DNA from: Pseudomonadota bacterium | GTDB taxonomy: Bacteria > Pseudomonadota > Alphaproteobacteria > Caulobacterales > Caulobacteraceae | DNA: 8,248 nt | Assembly (NCBI GenBank): GCA_023416055.1 | Contig: JAEZIH010000187.1 | Coordinates: 1 to 8,248, forward strand | Direction of reading: 5' to 3' | In this document: piece after piece, positions 1 to 6,740 of the stretch | Layout of the letters: every line of letters begins with the position of its first letter | How positions within the stretch are numbered: position 1 is the stretch's first letter | Made by a program: the position numbers and the translations under genes | The notes under the pieces: generated by a model | What the model saw: only the letters and a program-made list of their open reading frames with translations | Database searches by the model: none | What the model was told of the DNA's origin: nothing

Positions 1-346
1 CGGCGTCCATGCTGCCGTCGGGGATCTCGCACGGGCCCGCCGCCGGCAGGACGTTGCAGATCGCCGGCGCGCCGCTGGCGGTCAGCTCGCCCAGGTCGCC
101 CGGACGGTAGCCGCCTTCCAGCTCGACGCGCCAGTTCGGCGTGAACCGGTAGCCCAGACGGGCGAAGCCAGCCCAGTCGTCGTCGATCTCGAACTCGTCA
201 ATGCTACGGTTCGTGTCGGCCTCAGCCGTGTGCCAGCCGGCGTCAATCGCGCCGTACCAGCCGTTCGGATCGGCGGACGCAGCGCCGGCCGACAGGGCGA
301 GGGCCCCGGCGGCGCTGGTCGCCAGAATGAGTGTCTTAACGCGCAT
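1..346 (-). CDS. Outer-membrane beta-barrel protein, N-terminal part (cut by left edge)
   Basis: The frame opens with ATG at 346-344 and runs off the left edge after 115 codons, so only the N-terminus is visible. It starts MRVKTLILATSAAGALALSA and continues to an AxA-type signal peptidase I site, giving a predicted cleavage after residue 25 (ASA/DPNG). The mature part has alternating aromatic/polar stretches typical of outer-membrane beta-strands: GWYGAIDAGWHT (29-40), FARLGYRF (61-68) and NWRVELEGGYR (71-81). Cys97 and Cys106 sit in what would be an extracellular loop and could form a disulfide. A good Shine-Dalgarno, GGAGGG, lies 9 bases before the ATG and fixes this start. By resemblance this is an OmpA-type N-terminal barrel of the kind common in Caulobacterales. 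Whether a C-terminal peptidoglycan-binding OmpA domain follows cannot be seen. The barrel class is fairly sure, the exact family less so. Confidence 0.8.
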   Translation of the reverse strand, partial: MRVKTLILATSAAGALALSAGAASADPNGWYGAIDAGWHTAEADTNRSIDEFEIDDDWAGFARLGYRFTPNWRVELEGGYRPGDLGELTASGAPAICNVLPAAGPCEIPDGSMDA

Positions 347-382
347 GGGTGGATGCCCTCCGCAGCCCAAGGTGAATCGTCA

Positions 383-415
383 GGCGGCGCACGAGCCGCC
401 GCTCGCAACCTCATA
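383..415 (-). promoter_or_regulatory. Possible promoter -10 and 5'-leader hairpin of the beta-barrel gene
   Basis: Read on the minus strand, TGTTATGAG (the hexamer TATGAG lies at 415-410) resembles an extended -10 element, about 65 bases before the start codon; no convincing -35 accompanies it. Just downstream, GGCGGC (400-395) and GCCGCC (388-383) form a 6-bp stem with a 6-base loop. If the -10 is right, this hairpin would sit almost at the 5' end of the mRNA leader. Both calls rest on pattern only. Confidence 0.3.
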
Positions 416-520
416 ACAGCACCGCTGGCCAAGGTCGAGACGAAGAAGGCCCGATCCGTATCAAGCGTGACCATTCGGCTACAGCACCGTGTCACTCGCC
501 GAACGGCGGGATTTCGCCCT

Positions 521-742
521 TCAGCCGCCGCCGGTGCGGGAGGTGGCCCGGCCTGTCCCCTCGCATACCGGGCAGGTCTCGCCGGATGTCAACGCGCCCG
601 CCCCCAGACATTCCGGGCAGAGCGTCGCATCCGGATGCTGCAACGAGGCCGGATCGACGGGATCGGACGGCTTCAGCTCACGGTCGTCGATGTCGTGCTC
701 GTTCATCCGGGGGGGAACGGGCGGCGGCGGCTCCGGTTTCAT
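521..742 (-). CDS. Small protein with paired CxxCxGxG (DnaJ-like) zinc-binding motifs
   Basis: This small protein (73 residues from the ATG at 742) begins with a proline-rich stretch, [10 protein letters not shown] (3-12), then an acidic linker. The C-terminal part holds CPECLGAG (42-49) and CPVCEGTG (57-64), two copies of the CxxCxGxG motif used by the DnaJ zinc-finger domain. Four cysteines in this spacing can bind one zinc. Small single-module proteins of this kind occur in alphaproteobacteria, but their function is not established and I do not assign one. The start is unsure: ATGs at 766 (81 aa), 742 (73 aa) and 706 (61 aa, MNEHDIDD) are all in frame and none has a clear Shine-Dalgarno. 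The reading frame is credible because the motif pair is too regular to be a chance shadow of the opposite strand. It is divergent from argB, and its 5' end lies very close to the argB start. Confidence 0.68.
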   Translation of the reverse strand: MKPEPPPPVPPRMNEHDIDDRELKPSDPVDPASLQHPDATLCPECLGAGALTSGETCPVCEGTGRATSRTGGG

Positions 743-782
743 GATGACACGGCCCGACCTTGGCATTACGGACCCGCGGGTG

Positions 783-1724
783 ATGAACGAGACAGAAGCT
801 CAGATCGGTGGACAAGGCGCGGAGGCGCAGGGCTGGGAGACTGCCAGGACCCTGGCCGAGGCCCTCCCCTACATCCAGATCTACGACCGCAAGACCGTGG
901 TCATCAAGTACGGCGGCCACGCCATGGGCGAGAGCGCGGTGGCCAAGCAGTTCGCCGCCGATGTGGTGCTGCTGAAGCTCATGGGCGTCAATCCGGTCGT
1001 GGTGCATGGCGGGGGCCCGCAGATCAGCGCCATGCTGGACAAGGCCGGAGTGAAGTCGTCCTTCGTGGACGGCCTGCGGGTGACCGACCAGGACACGATG
1101 CAGGTGGCCGAGATGGTCCTGTCGGGCGCGGTCAACAAGGAGATCGCCCACTGGATCACCATGGCCGGGCGCAAGGCTGACGTCCGCGGCATCGGCCTGT
1201 CGGGCAAGGACGCCGGCCTGCTGACCGTGGAGAAGACCCGACGCACCAAGCGTGATCCGGACAGCATGATCGAGCACGAGGTCGACCTAGGCTTCGTCGG
1301 CGAACCGACCCGGGTCGATCCCAAGCTGATCCGGCGGCTGCTGGAATCGGACGCCGACTGGGTGCCGGTGATCGCCCCCATCGGCGTCGCCGAGGACGGC
1401 CAGACCTACAACGTCAACGCCGACACGGTCGCCGGCGCGGTGGCCGGCGCCCTGGCCGCCAAACGCATGCTGCTGCTGACCGACGTCGCCGGCGTCAAGG
1501 GCGCGGACGGCGAGATCATCCGCCAGATGACGGTCGGGGACGCGCGCCGCCTGATCGCCGAGGGCGTCGCCACGGGCGGCATGATCCCCAAGCTTGAGAC
1601 GGCCATCGCGGCGGTGGAGAGCGGGGTCGAGGCGGTGGTCATCCTGGACGGACGGCTGCCCCACGCCATGCTGGTCGAACTTTTCACCGAGCACGGCGCC
1701 GGAACCCTGGTGAAGGCGTCTTGA
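783..1724 (+). CDS. argB: Acetylglutamate kinase (EC 2.7.2.8)
   Basis: ArgB phosphorylates N-acetyl-L-glutamate with ATP, the second and often feedback-controlled step of arginine synthesis in the cytoplasm. Visible motifs of the amino-acid kinase fold are KYGGHAM (42-48, phosphate-binding lysine), VHGGGPQI (74-81), RVTD (99-102), NVNADTVAG (210-218) and TGGMIPK (264-270). A helical N-terminal extension ([19 protein letters not shown]) precedes the first strand and the C-terminus carries FTEHGAGTL (301-309). Both are features of arginine-inhibited hexameric acetylglutamate kinases, so feedback inhibition by arginine is likely (inference). I chose ATG 783 (313 aa), which is near the usual length of about 300. 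ATGs at 741/744 would add 13-14 unremarkable residues, and further upstream the frame is only the shadow of the opposite small gene. No strong Shine-Dalgarno precedes any candidate. The stop overlaps the start of the next gene. Confidence 0.95.
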   Translation: MNETEAQIGGQGAEAQGWETARTLAEALPYIQIYDRKTVVIKYGGHAMGESAVAKQFAADVVLLKLMGVNPVVVHGGGPQISAMLDKAGVKSSFVDGLRVTDQDTMQVAEMVLSGAVNKEIAHWITMAGRKADVRGIGLSGKDAGLLTVEKTRRTKRDPDSMIEHEVDLGFVGEPTRVDPKLIRRLLESDADWVPVIAPIGVAEDGQTYNVNADTVAGAVAGALAAKRMLLLTDVAGVKGADGEIIRQMTVGDARRLIAEGVATGGMIPKLETAIAAVESGVEAVVILDGRLPHAMLVELFTEHGAGTLVKAS

Positions 1725-2383
1725 ACGACCTGTCGCACGTCACCGCCTGGGTGTTCGACATGGACGACACCCTGTATCCGCGTGAACAGGGGCTGATGCG
1801 GCTCGTCCAGGCGCGCATCAACGCCTACGTGGTCGAAGCGGTGGGCCTTGACCCCGAGAACGCCGGGGTTCTGCAGCGCCAATTCCTGGACGAGCATGGC
1901 ACCACGCTGGCAGGGCTGATGGCCAACTACACCATCGAGCCCGAGCACTTCCTGCGCGATGTCCACGACGTGCCGATGGACGGACTGGAGCCGAACCCGG
2001 AACTGGCGGAACAGCTGCGCCGCCTGCCGGGCCGCCGCTATGTCTTCACCAACGGCGCCCGCGAGTACGCTGGGCGGGTTCTCGAGCGGCTCGGCGTGAC
2101 CGACTGCTTCGACGGCGTCTTCGCCATCGAGGACGCCGACCTGACGCCCAAGCCGGCCCCGTCGACGTTCCGCAGGATGATGGAGCGCTACGGCTTCGAA
2201 CCCCGCTCGGCGGCCTTCTTCGAGGACACGCCGCGCAATCTGGAGCCGGCCAAGGCGCTTGGCATGGCCACCATCCTGATCGGCGACGGCCACGGCAAGC
2301 CGCTGGGCGACCATATCGACTACATCGCCCCCGACCTGCTTTCCTTCCTTTCCGAACTGACCTTCGAGGACGCCGCCGCATGA
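1721..2383 (+). CDS. HAD-superfamily hydrolase, pyrimidine 5'-nucleotidase type
   Basis: This 220-residue protein has the full set of haloacid dehalogenase motifs: motif [10 protein letters not shown] (12-20; nucleophile Asp13, acid/base Asp15), motif II VFTNG (108-112; Thr110), motif III Lys144 in LTPKPAP, and motif [11 protein letters not shown] (167-174; Glu168/Asp169, Mg2+ binding). A helical cap insertion follows motif I. The DMDDTLYP and FFEDTPRNL versions are those of the yeast Sdt1 / bacterial pyrimidine 5'-nucleotidase subfamily, so dephosphorylation of UMP/CMP-like monophosphates is expected; the true substrate is not shown. The start is TTG, within the sequence TTGA that also contains the argB stop. 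GAAGG at 1712-1716 is a plausible ribosome site with short spacing, and the only other in-frame starts (GTG 1751, ATG 1760) would cut into motif I. Overlaps on both sides indicate co-transcription and translational coupling with argB and dapD. Confidence 0.88.
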   Translation: MNDLSHVTAWVFDMDDTLYPREQGLMRLVQARINAYVVEAVGLDPENAGVLQRQFLDEHGTTLAGLMANYTIEPEHFLRDVHDVPMDGLEPNPELAEQLRRLPGRRYVFTNGAREYAGRVLERLGVTDCFDGVFAIEDADLTPKPAPSTFRRMMERYGFEPRSAAFFEDTPRNLEPAKALGMATILIGDGHGKPLGDHIDYIAPDLLSFLSELTFEDAAA

Positions 2384-3231
2384 GCGCTCAGCTGGAAACC
2401 GTCATCGAGGCCGCCTGGGAAGACCGGGCCGGGATCTCTCCGTCGACGCAAGGCGAGGTGCGCCAGGCGGTCGAGCAGGCGCTCGCCCTGCTGGACTCGG
2501 GTGAGGCGCGCGTCGCCTCGCGCGGCGCGGACGGCACCTGGACCACGCATCAGTGGCTGAAGAAGGCGGTGCTGCTGTCGTTCCGCCTGAACGACAACGA
2601 GCTGGTGCGGGGCGGCGACCGCGGCCCGGCCAGCCACGCGCCCGGCGTCGGCCCGTGGTGGGACAAGGTGCCGAACAAGTTCGGCGACTGGACGGCCAAC
2701 CACTACCGCGAGGCCGGCTTCCGCTCGGTGCCCGGCGCCATCGTCCGGCAGGGCGCCTACATCGCCCGCAACGTGGTGCTGATGCCCAGCTTCGTGAACA
2801 TCGGGGCCTTCGTCGACGAAGGCTCCATGGTCGACGCCTGGGCCACGGTGGGCAGCTGCGCCCAGATCGGGAAGAACGTGCACCTGTCGGGCGGCGCCGG
2901 CATCGGCGGCGTGCTGGAGCCGCTGCAGGCCAATCCGACCATCATCGAGGACGGCTGCTTCATCGGCGCCCGCGCCGAGGTGGCCGAGGGCGTCATCGTG
3001 CGCGAGGGCGCGGTGCTGGCGATGGGCGTTTACCTGTCGGCCTCGACGAAGATCGTCGACCGCGCCACCGGCGAGGTGTTCCGCGGCGAGGTGCCGGCGT
3101 ACAGCGTCGTCGTGCCGGGAACCCTGCCCGACCCCAACGGCGGCCCGTCGCTGTACTGCGCGGTCATCGTCAAGCGGGTCGACGCCCAGACGCGCGCCAA
3201 GACCGGGGTGAACGAGCTGCTGCGGGACTGA
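2380..3231 (+). CDS. dapD: 2,3,4,5-tetrahydropyridine-2,6-dicarboxylate N-succinyltransferase (EC 2.3.1.117)
   Basis: DapD transfers succinyl from succinyl-CoA to tetrahydrodipicolinate, the committing step of the succinylase branch to meso-diaminopimelate (peptidoglycan) and lysine. The 283-residue length is normal for the family. The N-terminal helical domain (about 1-95) holds [18 protein letters not shown], followed by the left-handed beta-helix with hexapeptide periodicity (about 115-240): [40 protein letters not shown], and the conserved [22 protein letters not shown] (177-198). The C-terminal tail ([10 protein letters not shown], then [16 protein letters not shown]) is characteristic. 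The ATG overlaps the HAD stop as ATGA, with GAGGA 9 bases upstream (2366-2370) as ribosome site. dapE, a frequent neighbour in relatives, is not next to it here; a convergent gene follows directly. Confidence 0.97.
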   Translation: MSAQLETVIEAAWEDRAGISPSTQGEVRQAVEQALALLDSGEARVASRGADGTWTTHQWLKKAVLLSFRLNDNELVRGGDRGPASHAPGVGPWWDKVPNKFGDWTANHYREAGFRSVPGAIVRQGAYIARNVVLMPSFVNIGAFVDEGSMVDAWATVGSCAQIGKNVHLSGGAGIGGVLEPLQANPTIIEDGCFIGARAEVAEGVIVREGAVLAMGVYLSASTKIVDRATGEVFRGEVPAYSVVVPGTLPDPNGGPSLYCAVIVKRVDAQTRAKTGVNELLRD

Positions 3232-3241
3232 TCAGTCCCGC
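3222..3241. terminator. Perfect 20-bp palindrome over two convergent stop codons; possible bidirectional terminator
   Basis: GCGGGACTGATCAGTCCCGC is its own reverse complement. Its centre lies exactly between the dapD stop (TGA 3229-3231) and the stop of the minus-strand gene (3234-3232). Each RNA could fold an 8-bp GC-rich stem with a GATC loop, placed to stop transcription from both sides. No U-run follows on either strand, so it does not fit a classical intrinsic terminator; it may act with Rho, protect 3' ends, or serve as a protein-binding site. Confidence 0.5.
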
Positions 3242-4455
3242 CTCGCCAGCCGCACCAGCTTGCCGTTGGTCTCGTCGGTGATCGCCCAGACAGCGCCGTC
3301 GGGGCCGACAGCCACGTCCCGCACCCGCTCCCCGATGTCCGTCATCAGTCGCTCCTCGCCGACGACGCGGTTCCCCTCCAGAACCAGACGGGCGATGTGT
3401 TTCTCCTTCAGCGCCGCGACCAGCAAGTTGCCGCGCCAGCCCGGGAACATGGCCCCGTCATAGAACGTCATGCCGCCGGGAGCGATGACGGGGTCCCAGT
3501 AGTAGACCGGCTGCTCCATGCCTTCGCGCGACGTGACCCCCTCGTTGATCGCCCCTCCCCGGTACTCGATGCCGTAGGCCACGACCGGCCAGCCGTAGTT
3601 CAGACCGGCCCGGTCGAGGTTGAGTTCATCGCCGCCCCTCGTGCCGTGCTCGATGGTCCACACGGCCCCGTCGGGAGCAATGGCGACCCCCTGGACGTTT
3701 CGATGGCCCAGCGACCAGATCTCCGGCAAGGCGCCCGCGCGACCGACGAAGGGGTTGTCGGCCGGCGCAGAACCGTCGGCGTTGATGCGAATGGTCTTGC
3801 CCATGTGCGAGCCGAGGTCCTGGGCCTGCGGTCGCATCTCGGCGACCGAGCGCTCGCCGAGAGTGACGAACAGCTTGCCGTCAGGGGCGAAGGCCAGGGA
3901 CGAGCCATAGTGCAGCGAGCCGTCGAAGGTCGGCATGGCGCGGAAGATGACCTGCACGTTCTCGACGCGCGCGCCGTCCTCAGACAGGCGGCCGCGGGCG
4001 ACGGAGGTTGCGTTGCCGCCCTCGCGCGGTTCGGCGTAGCTCCAGTAGATCAGGCGGTCCTGACCGAAGGTCGGACCGAGGATCACATCGAGCAGCCCGC
4101 CCTGACCACGGGCGTCCACCGCGGGCAGGCCGGCGACGGGCTGGCCGACCTCTCCATCGGCGCTGATGATGCGCATCCGGCCCGGACGCTCGGTGACCAG
4201 CCAGCGTCCGTCCGGGAGGAGGGCCAGCCCCCAGGGCTCCTCGAGACCGGAAGCGACCACCGTGTGTTGCAGCGTCGCCTCGGTCTGGACGCCCGGAGCG
4301 CGGGTCTGGCCGGCGAAGGCGGGACGCTGGTCCGGCGCGTTGGCAGGGCGGTTCTCGACCGGATCGCCGGGGGCCGACGGCGATGCGTCCTGCGCTCCGC
4401 AGGCGGTGGAAAGCGACACGGCGGAGACGGCGGCGAGAAGGGCGAGAAGGCGCAT
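3232..4455 (-). CDS. PQQ-dependent soluble aldose sugar dehydrogenase-like lipoprotein
   Basis: A 407-residue secreted protein of the soluble quinoprotein glucose/aldose dehydrogenase family (E. coli YliI/Asd type, six-bladed beta-propeller), expected to oxidise sugars in the periplasm using PQQ. The N-terminus MRLLALLAAVSAVSLSTACG is a signal peptide ending in an acceptable lipobox (LSTA/C, Cys19), so membrane anchoring is likely; residues 20-60 are a Pro/Ala-rich linker. Propeller signatures: LEEPWGLALLPDGRWLVTER (71-90), GQGGLLDVILGPTF (117-130), GSLHYGSSLAFAPDGKLFVTLGE (179-201; His182 is at the position of the family's active-site histidine), EIWSLGHRNVQG (245-256), EHGTRGGDELN (269-279) and LNYGWPVVAYG (285-295). 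The start ATG 4455 has GAGGG about 7 bases upstream on its strand. No PQQ synthesis genes are in the window, so the cofactor must come from elsewhere. Substrate unknown. Confidence 0.9.
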   Translation of the reverse strand: MRLLALLAAVSAVSLSTACGAQDASPSAPGDPVENRPANAPDQRPAFAGQTRAPGVQTEATLQHTVVASGLEEPWGLALLPDGRWLVTERPGRMRIISADGEVGQPVAGLPAVDARGQGGLLDVILGPTFGQDRLIYWSYAEPREGGNATSVARGRLSEDGARVENVQVIFRAMPTFDGSLHYGSSLAFAPDGKLFVTLGERSVAEMRPQAQDLGSHMGKTIRINADGSAPADNPFVGRAGALPEIWSLGHRNVQGVAIAPDGAVWTIEHGTRGGDELNLDRAGLNYGWPVVAYGIEYRGGAINEGVTSREGMEQPVYYWDPVIAPGGMTFYDGAMFPGWRGNLLVAALKEKHIARLVLEGNRVVGEERLMTDIGERVRDVAVGPDGAVWAITDETNGKLVRLARRD

Positions 4456-4497
4456 GGGAGTCCCTCGGAACAGGTCTACGAAGCAACGGGTCGGTGA

Positions 4498-4526
4498 TCG
4501 TTACCGTTCAGGGAGCCGCGCGTCAC
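4498..4526 (-). promoter_or_regulatory. Candidate promoter of the sugar dehydrogenase gene
   Basis: On the minus strand GTGACG (4526-4521) and TAACGA (4503-4498) are 17 bases apart, a fair match to alphaproteobacterial TTGACG -35 spacing with a weak -10. It would give a leader of about 35 bases before the ATG at 4455. It faces away from the tRNA promoter. Confidence 0.33.
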
Positions 4527-4559
4527 GGCCCTCCCGTCAGAACCTCGCTCCGAGCCGGC

Positions 4560-4588
4560 TTGAAACCGCCGCCCGACGCCTCTATAGG
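4560..4588 (+). promoter_or_regulatory. Sigma-70-like promoter of the tRNA gene
   Basis: TTGAAA (4560-4565) and TATAGG (4583-4588) are separated by 17 bases. Transcription would begin near 4595, leaving about 40 bases of 5' leader for RNase P to remove before the mature tRNA at 4635. It is the best-formed promoter in the window, which suits a stable RNA gene. Confidence 0.6.
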
Positions 4589-4634
4589 CACGCCTCTTCC
4601 GGCGGCCAGACCAGTTCCCGCCGGACCCCGAAGG

Positions 4635-4711
4635 GGCTGGGTAGCTCAGCTGGTTAGAGCGGTGGATTCATAACCCACAGGTCGGCGGTTCGAGCCCGCC
4701 CCCAGCCACCA
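4635..4711 (+). tRNA. tRNA-Met (anticodon CAT), elongator type
   Basis: A complete 77-base cloverleaf including encoded CCA. Acceptor GGCTGGG (4635-4641) pairs fully with CCCAGCC (4701-4707), followed by A73 and CCA. D arm GCTC/GAGC (4644-4647, 4657-4660). Anticodon arm GTGGA (4662-4666), loop TTCATAA (4667-4673) with CAT at 4669-4671, then CCCAC (4674-4678); the closing 31-39 pair is an A-C mismatch. T arm GGCGG/CCGCC with loop TTCGAGC. The first acceptor pair is a proper G-C, unlike bacterial initiator tRNA, and the initiator's three G-C pairs at the base of the anticodon stem are missing. A CAT tRNA could also be the lysidine-modified tRNA-Ile2, but acceptor positions 4 and 5 are T and G rather than the C4/C5 seen in that tRNA. 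Elongator Met is the best call. Confidence 0.9.
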
Positions 4712-4755
4712 ACGTTTCTCGTCAGATCTCCTGGACTTCCGCCAAGGGACGAGGC

Positions 4756-5574
4756 TCAGCCGACGTCCCGGCCGAGGTAGGCGAGCCATATCGTCCGGCC
4801 GGCGTTCTGGTACGGCTCCATCGCCGCAACGAGTTCCCCCAGCAACGGCGCCTCCTCCCATTCGGCCGGGAGGAGAGGATCCCTGACGATGGCGCGCACG
4901 GCCGAACGGCCCAGCGTCAGCGATTCCCGCGCCGCCGCCTCTACGGGCATCCGGTGCAGGCGCTCGAGGCTCTGATTCAACTGCGCGAGGAGGGCGCGGC
5001 GGGACGCCGCCAAACCGGAGGGATCCCACAGGTCGGGAACGGTGCGCGCGGCGCCGGGGTCCAGCGCGTCGAGGCGGGCGGTCATGAGAGCGGGCGCCGC
5101 GCCGTACTCGATCAGGCGATCGCGGCAGGCCCCGAGGCCGCCGGCCAGGTTGTCGGGGCGGAGCCAGAGACCCTGCCGGGTTTGCCGAAAGCCCTCGACC
5201 TCGAGGGCCCGCAGGGTCGCGCGCCAGGCGGTCCGCGAAAGGCTGGACGGTCGGGCGGCCGCCATCAGCCATCCGCCGCGCCATTCGGTGCGGTGGCCCG
5301 GCGCGTCCCGCCATCCCTCCACCCGGCGCCGCCAGGCGTCGGCGGCCGGGCCGGCCGCATGGACGCCCCGGCTCAGGGCGACGAGCCGGCCCTCGCGCCG
5401 GAGGCGCGCGACGGCTGTCCGAAGGGCGGTCGAGGAGAGGCCGAAAAGCCCTCCGGCCAGCACCAGTTCGGACGTCGCAAAGCGGCCTCCGGGATGCGCC
5501 GCGAAGAGGTCGAGGACAAGAGTTCGCGCGTCAGGGGGCGCGACGATGTTGCTGATTTTGTCCATTCCAGTCAT
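4756..5574 (-). CDS. PaaX-family transcriptional regulator
   Basis: PaaX proteins are GntR-like winged-helix repressors; the E. coli prototype represses phenylacetate genes and is released by phenylacetyl-CoA. Here (272 aa from ATG 5574) residues about 12-75 form the winged helix (TLVLDLFAAHPGGRF, then a helix-turn-helix around LSSTALRTAVARLRREGRLVALSRG). It is followed by the PaaX middle part (WRRRVEGWRD, TEWRGGWLMAA, WRATLRALEVEGFRQTRQGLWLRPDNL) and the C-terminal part with the family-typical IVRDPLLPAEW. Family length is about 300, so it is slightly short but complete. The ATG at 5565 (MDKISNIV) is an equal start choice; neither has a clear ribosome site. It is divergent from the CoA-transferase operon, the usual arrangement for a local regulator, and the inducer is probably an acyl-CoA formed by that operon (inference). 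Confidence 0.85.
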   Translation of the reverse strand: MTGMDKISNIVAPPDARTLVLDLFAAHPGGRFATSELVLAGGLFGLSSTALRTAVARLRREGRLVALSRGVHAAGPAADAWRRRVEGWRDAPGHRTEWRGGWLMAAARPSSLSRTAWRATLRALEVEGFRQTRQGLWLRPDNLAGGLGACRDRLIEYGAAPALMTARLDALDPGAARTVPDLWDPSGLAASRRALLAQLNQSLERLHRMPVEAAARESLTLGRSAVRAIVRDPLLPAEWEEAPLLGELVAAMEPYQNAGRTIWLAYLGRDVG

Positions 5575-5626
5575 CGTATGCCACAAATGCCCCGCGAGGC
5601 CCATGGGGAGCCCTGGAGGAGACGCG
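5575..5626. promoter_or_regulatory. Divergent control region between the regulator and the CoA-transferase operon
   Basis: Only 52 bases separate the two start codons, so promoters and any regulator site must overlap each other or the start of the regulator gene. It contains the 8-bp palindrome CCCATGGG (5600-5607) and the strong ribosome site GGAGGAG (5615-5621). I see no convincing -35/-10 pair on either strand. The regulatory role is inferred from layout. Confidence 0.4.
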
Positions 5627-6739
5627 ATGTCAGCCCCGCTTTCGAGCGTAACCGTGCTGGACCTGACCACGGTGGTGGCAGGTCCGCTGGCCACCAGCCT
5701 GCTGGCGCAGCAGGGGGCCCGGGTGATCAAGGTCGAGCCGCCGGCTGGCGACACCGCCCGGGCGCTGGGCGCGCGGCGCGAGGGCATGAGCGGCTCCTTC
5801 CTGGCTTTGAACGCCGGCAAGGAGTCGGTCATCCTGGACCTGGCCGCGCCCGGCGGCGTCGCCGCCCTGCTGGATCTCGCGGAACCCGCCGACGTGCTGG
5901 TCCACAACTACCGGCCCGGGGTCATGGAGAGGCTGGGCGTGACCCTCGAGGCGCTGCGCGCCCGCCGGTCCGACCTTATCGTGGCCCGCATCAGCGGCTT
6001 CGGCGACGTCGGCCCGATGGCCAGCGACCGCGCCTACGATCCGGTCATCCAGGCCGAGGCCGCCATGGCCGGCCGCAACGACCAGGGCGAACCGCGGCTG
6101 GCGGCCCAGTACCTGTGCGACAAGGTGGCCGGCCTTTACGCCGCACAGGCGATCACCGCCGCCCTGGCGGCACGGGAGCGCGACGGGCGGGCGCGCACGG
6201 TGGACGTTTCCATGCTCGAGGCGGCGGCCGCCTTCGGCGCCCTCGACATGCACTCGGCCCTGGCCTTCCAGGAACCGGCCTCGCCGATGCCGGACGTGGC
6301 GGCCATCTACCGGCCGTGGCAGGCGGCGGACGGCTGGGTGGTGGCGATCATGCTGAGCAACGCCGAGTTCGCCGGCTTCAGCCGCGCCCTCGGTCTGCCG
6401 GCCCTGCTTGAGGACCCGCGCTTCGCCGACATGGCCTCGCGCTTCGGCCACTGGGACGCCTTGCGCGACCTCGCCGCGCCGAAGGCCGCGACCTTGTCGG
6501 TCGACCGCCTGATCGGCGCCCTGCGCGACGAGGGCGTGCCGTGCGCGCGGGTCAACGACGGCGGCGCCCTGCACCAGCATCCGCAGCTGGCCGCCACCGG
6601 CTTCTGGCGCGAGGAGGTCCATCCGCTGGTCGGCCGCGTCCGCCTGCCCTCGCCGGTGGCCCGCTTCGACGGCCAGCGCGGCTCACCCTCGCCGGCCCCC
6701 GCCCTGGGCCAGCACACCGCCCATCACACCAAGGCCTGA
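5627..6739 (+). CDS. Class III (CaiB/BaiF family) CoA-transferase
   Basis: Family III CoA-transferases move CoA between acids by way of an aspartyl-CoA thioester, as interlocked homodimers in the cytoplasm. The 370 residues show LSSVTVLDLTTVVAGPLATSLLAQQGARVIKVEPPAGDTAR (5-45), LNAGKESVILDLAAPGG (61-77), the ADVLVHNYRPGVMERLGV segment (88-105), and RISGFGDVGP with the following DPVIQAEAAMAG. QYLCDKVAGLYAAQAI places Asp165 at the position of the catalytic aspartate, followed by ALAARERDGRARTVDVSMLEAA. The small second domain has DEGVPCARVN (301-310). The start is firm: GGAGGAG lies 5 bases upstream of ATG 5627, although the open frame extends further back. The length is a little under the usual 380-410. 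It is the first gene of an operon with two crotonases, one base before the next start. Family sure; substrate unknown. Confidence 0.93.
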   Translation: MSAPLSSVTVLDLTTVVAGPLATSLLAQQGARVIKVEPPAGDTARALGARREGMSGSFLALNAGKESVILDLAAPGGVAALLDLAEPADVLVHNYRPGVMERLGVTLEALRARRSDLIVARISGFGDVGPMASDRAYDPVIQAEAAMAGRNDQGEPRLAAQYLCDKVAGLYAAQAITAALAARERDGRARTVDVSMLEAAAAFGALDMHSALAFQEPASPMPDVAAIYRPWQAADGWVVAIMLSNAEFAGFSRALGLPALLEDPRFADMASRFGHWDALRDLAAPKAATLSVDRLIGALRDEGVPCARVNDGGALHQHPQLAATGFWREEVHPLVGRVRLPSPVARFDGQRGSPSPAPALGQHTAHHTKA

Positions 6740-6740
6740 G

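Noticed and set aside
501..520. Hairpin GGCG/CGCC after the small zinc-motif gene as a terminator
   Set aside because: The stem is only 4 bp with no T-run on the transcribed strand; too weak to support.
489..782. In-frame extension of argB by 98 residues upstream
   Set aside because: The added sequence has no kinase-family character and most of it lies antisense to the small CxxCxGxG gene. ArgB proteins are about 300 residues, which matches the start at 783.
1406..2314. Long open frame (302 aa) on the minus strand across argB and the HAD gene
   Set aside because: Low-complexity composition rich in Arg, His, Gly and Ala with no domain, opposite well-supported genes. Long antisense frames are expected at this GC content.
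3397..4497. Open frame (366 aa) on the plus strand opposite the sugar dehydrogenase
   Set aside because: No motif, composition typical of a reverse-strand shadow, and it covers the start and signal peptide of the real gene.
4626..4636. CCCC-GAA-GGGG hairpin just before the tRNA
   Set aside because: Its right arm overlaps the first acceptor bases of the tRNA and the stem is only 4 bp; most likely chance or a minor leader fold.
4635..4755. tRNA 3' end as an integration site for a genomic island carrying the PaaX/CoA genes
   Set aside because: I found no integrase and no repeat of the tRNA 3' end further right in the window, and base composition does not visibly change.
5550..5560. TGATTTTG as a half-site resembling the E. 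coli PaaX operator (TGATTC core)
   Set aside because: Only a short partial match without a convincing mirrored partner, and inside the regulator coding region. Not enough to call an operator.
5630..6622. Long open frame (330 aa) on the minus strand across the CoA-transferase
   Set aside because: Antisense shadow with no recognisable motif. The plus-strand gene has clear family motifs and a strong ribosome site.
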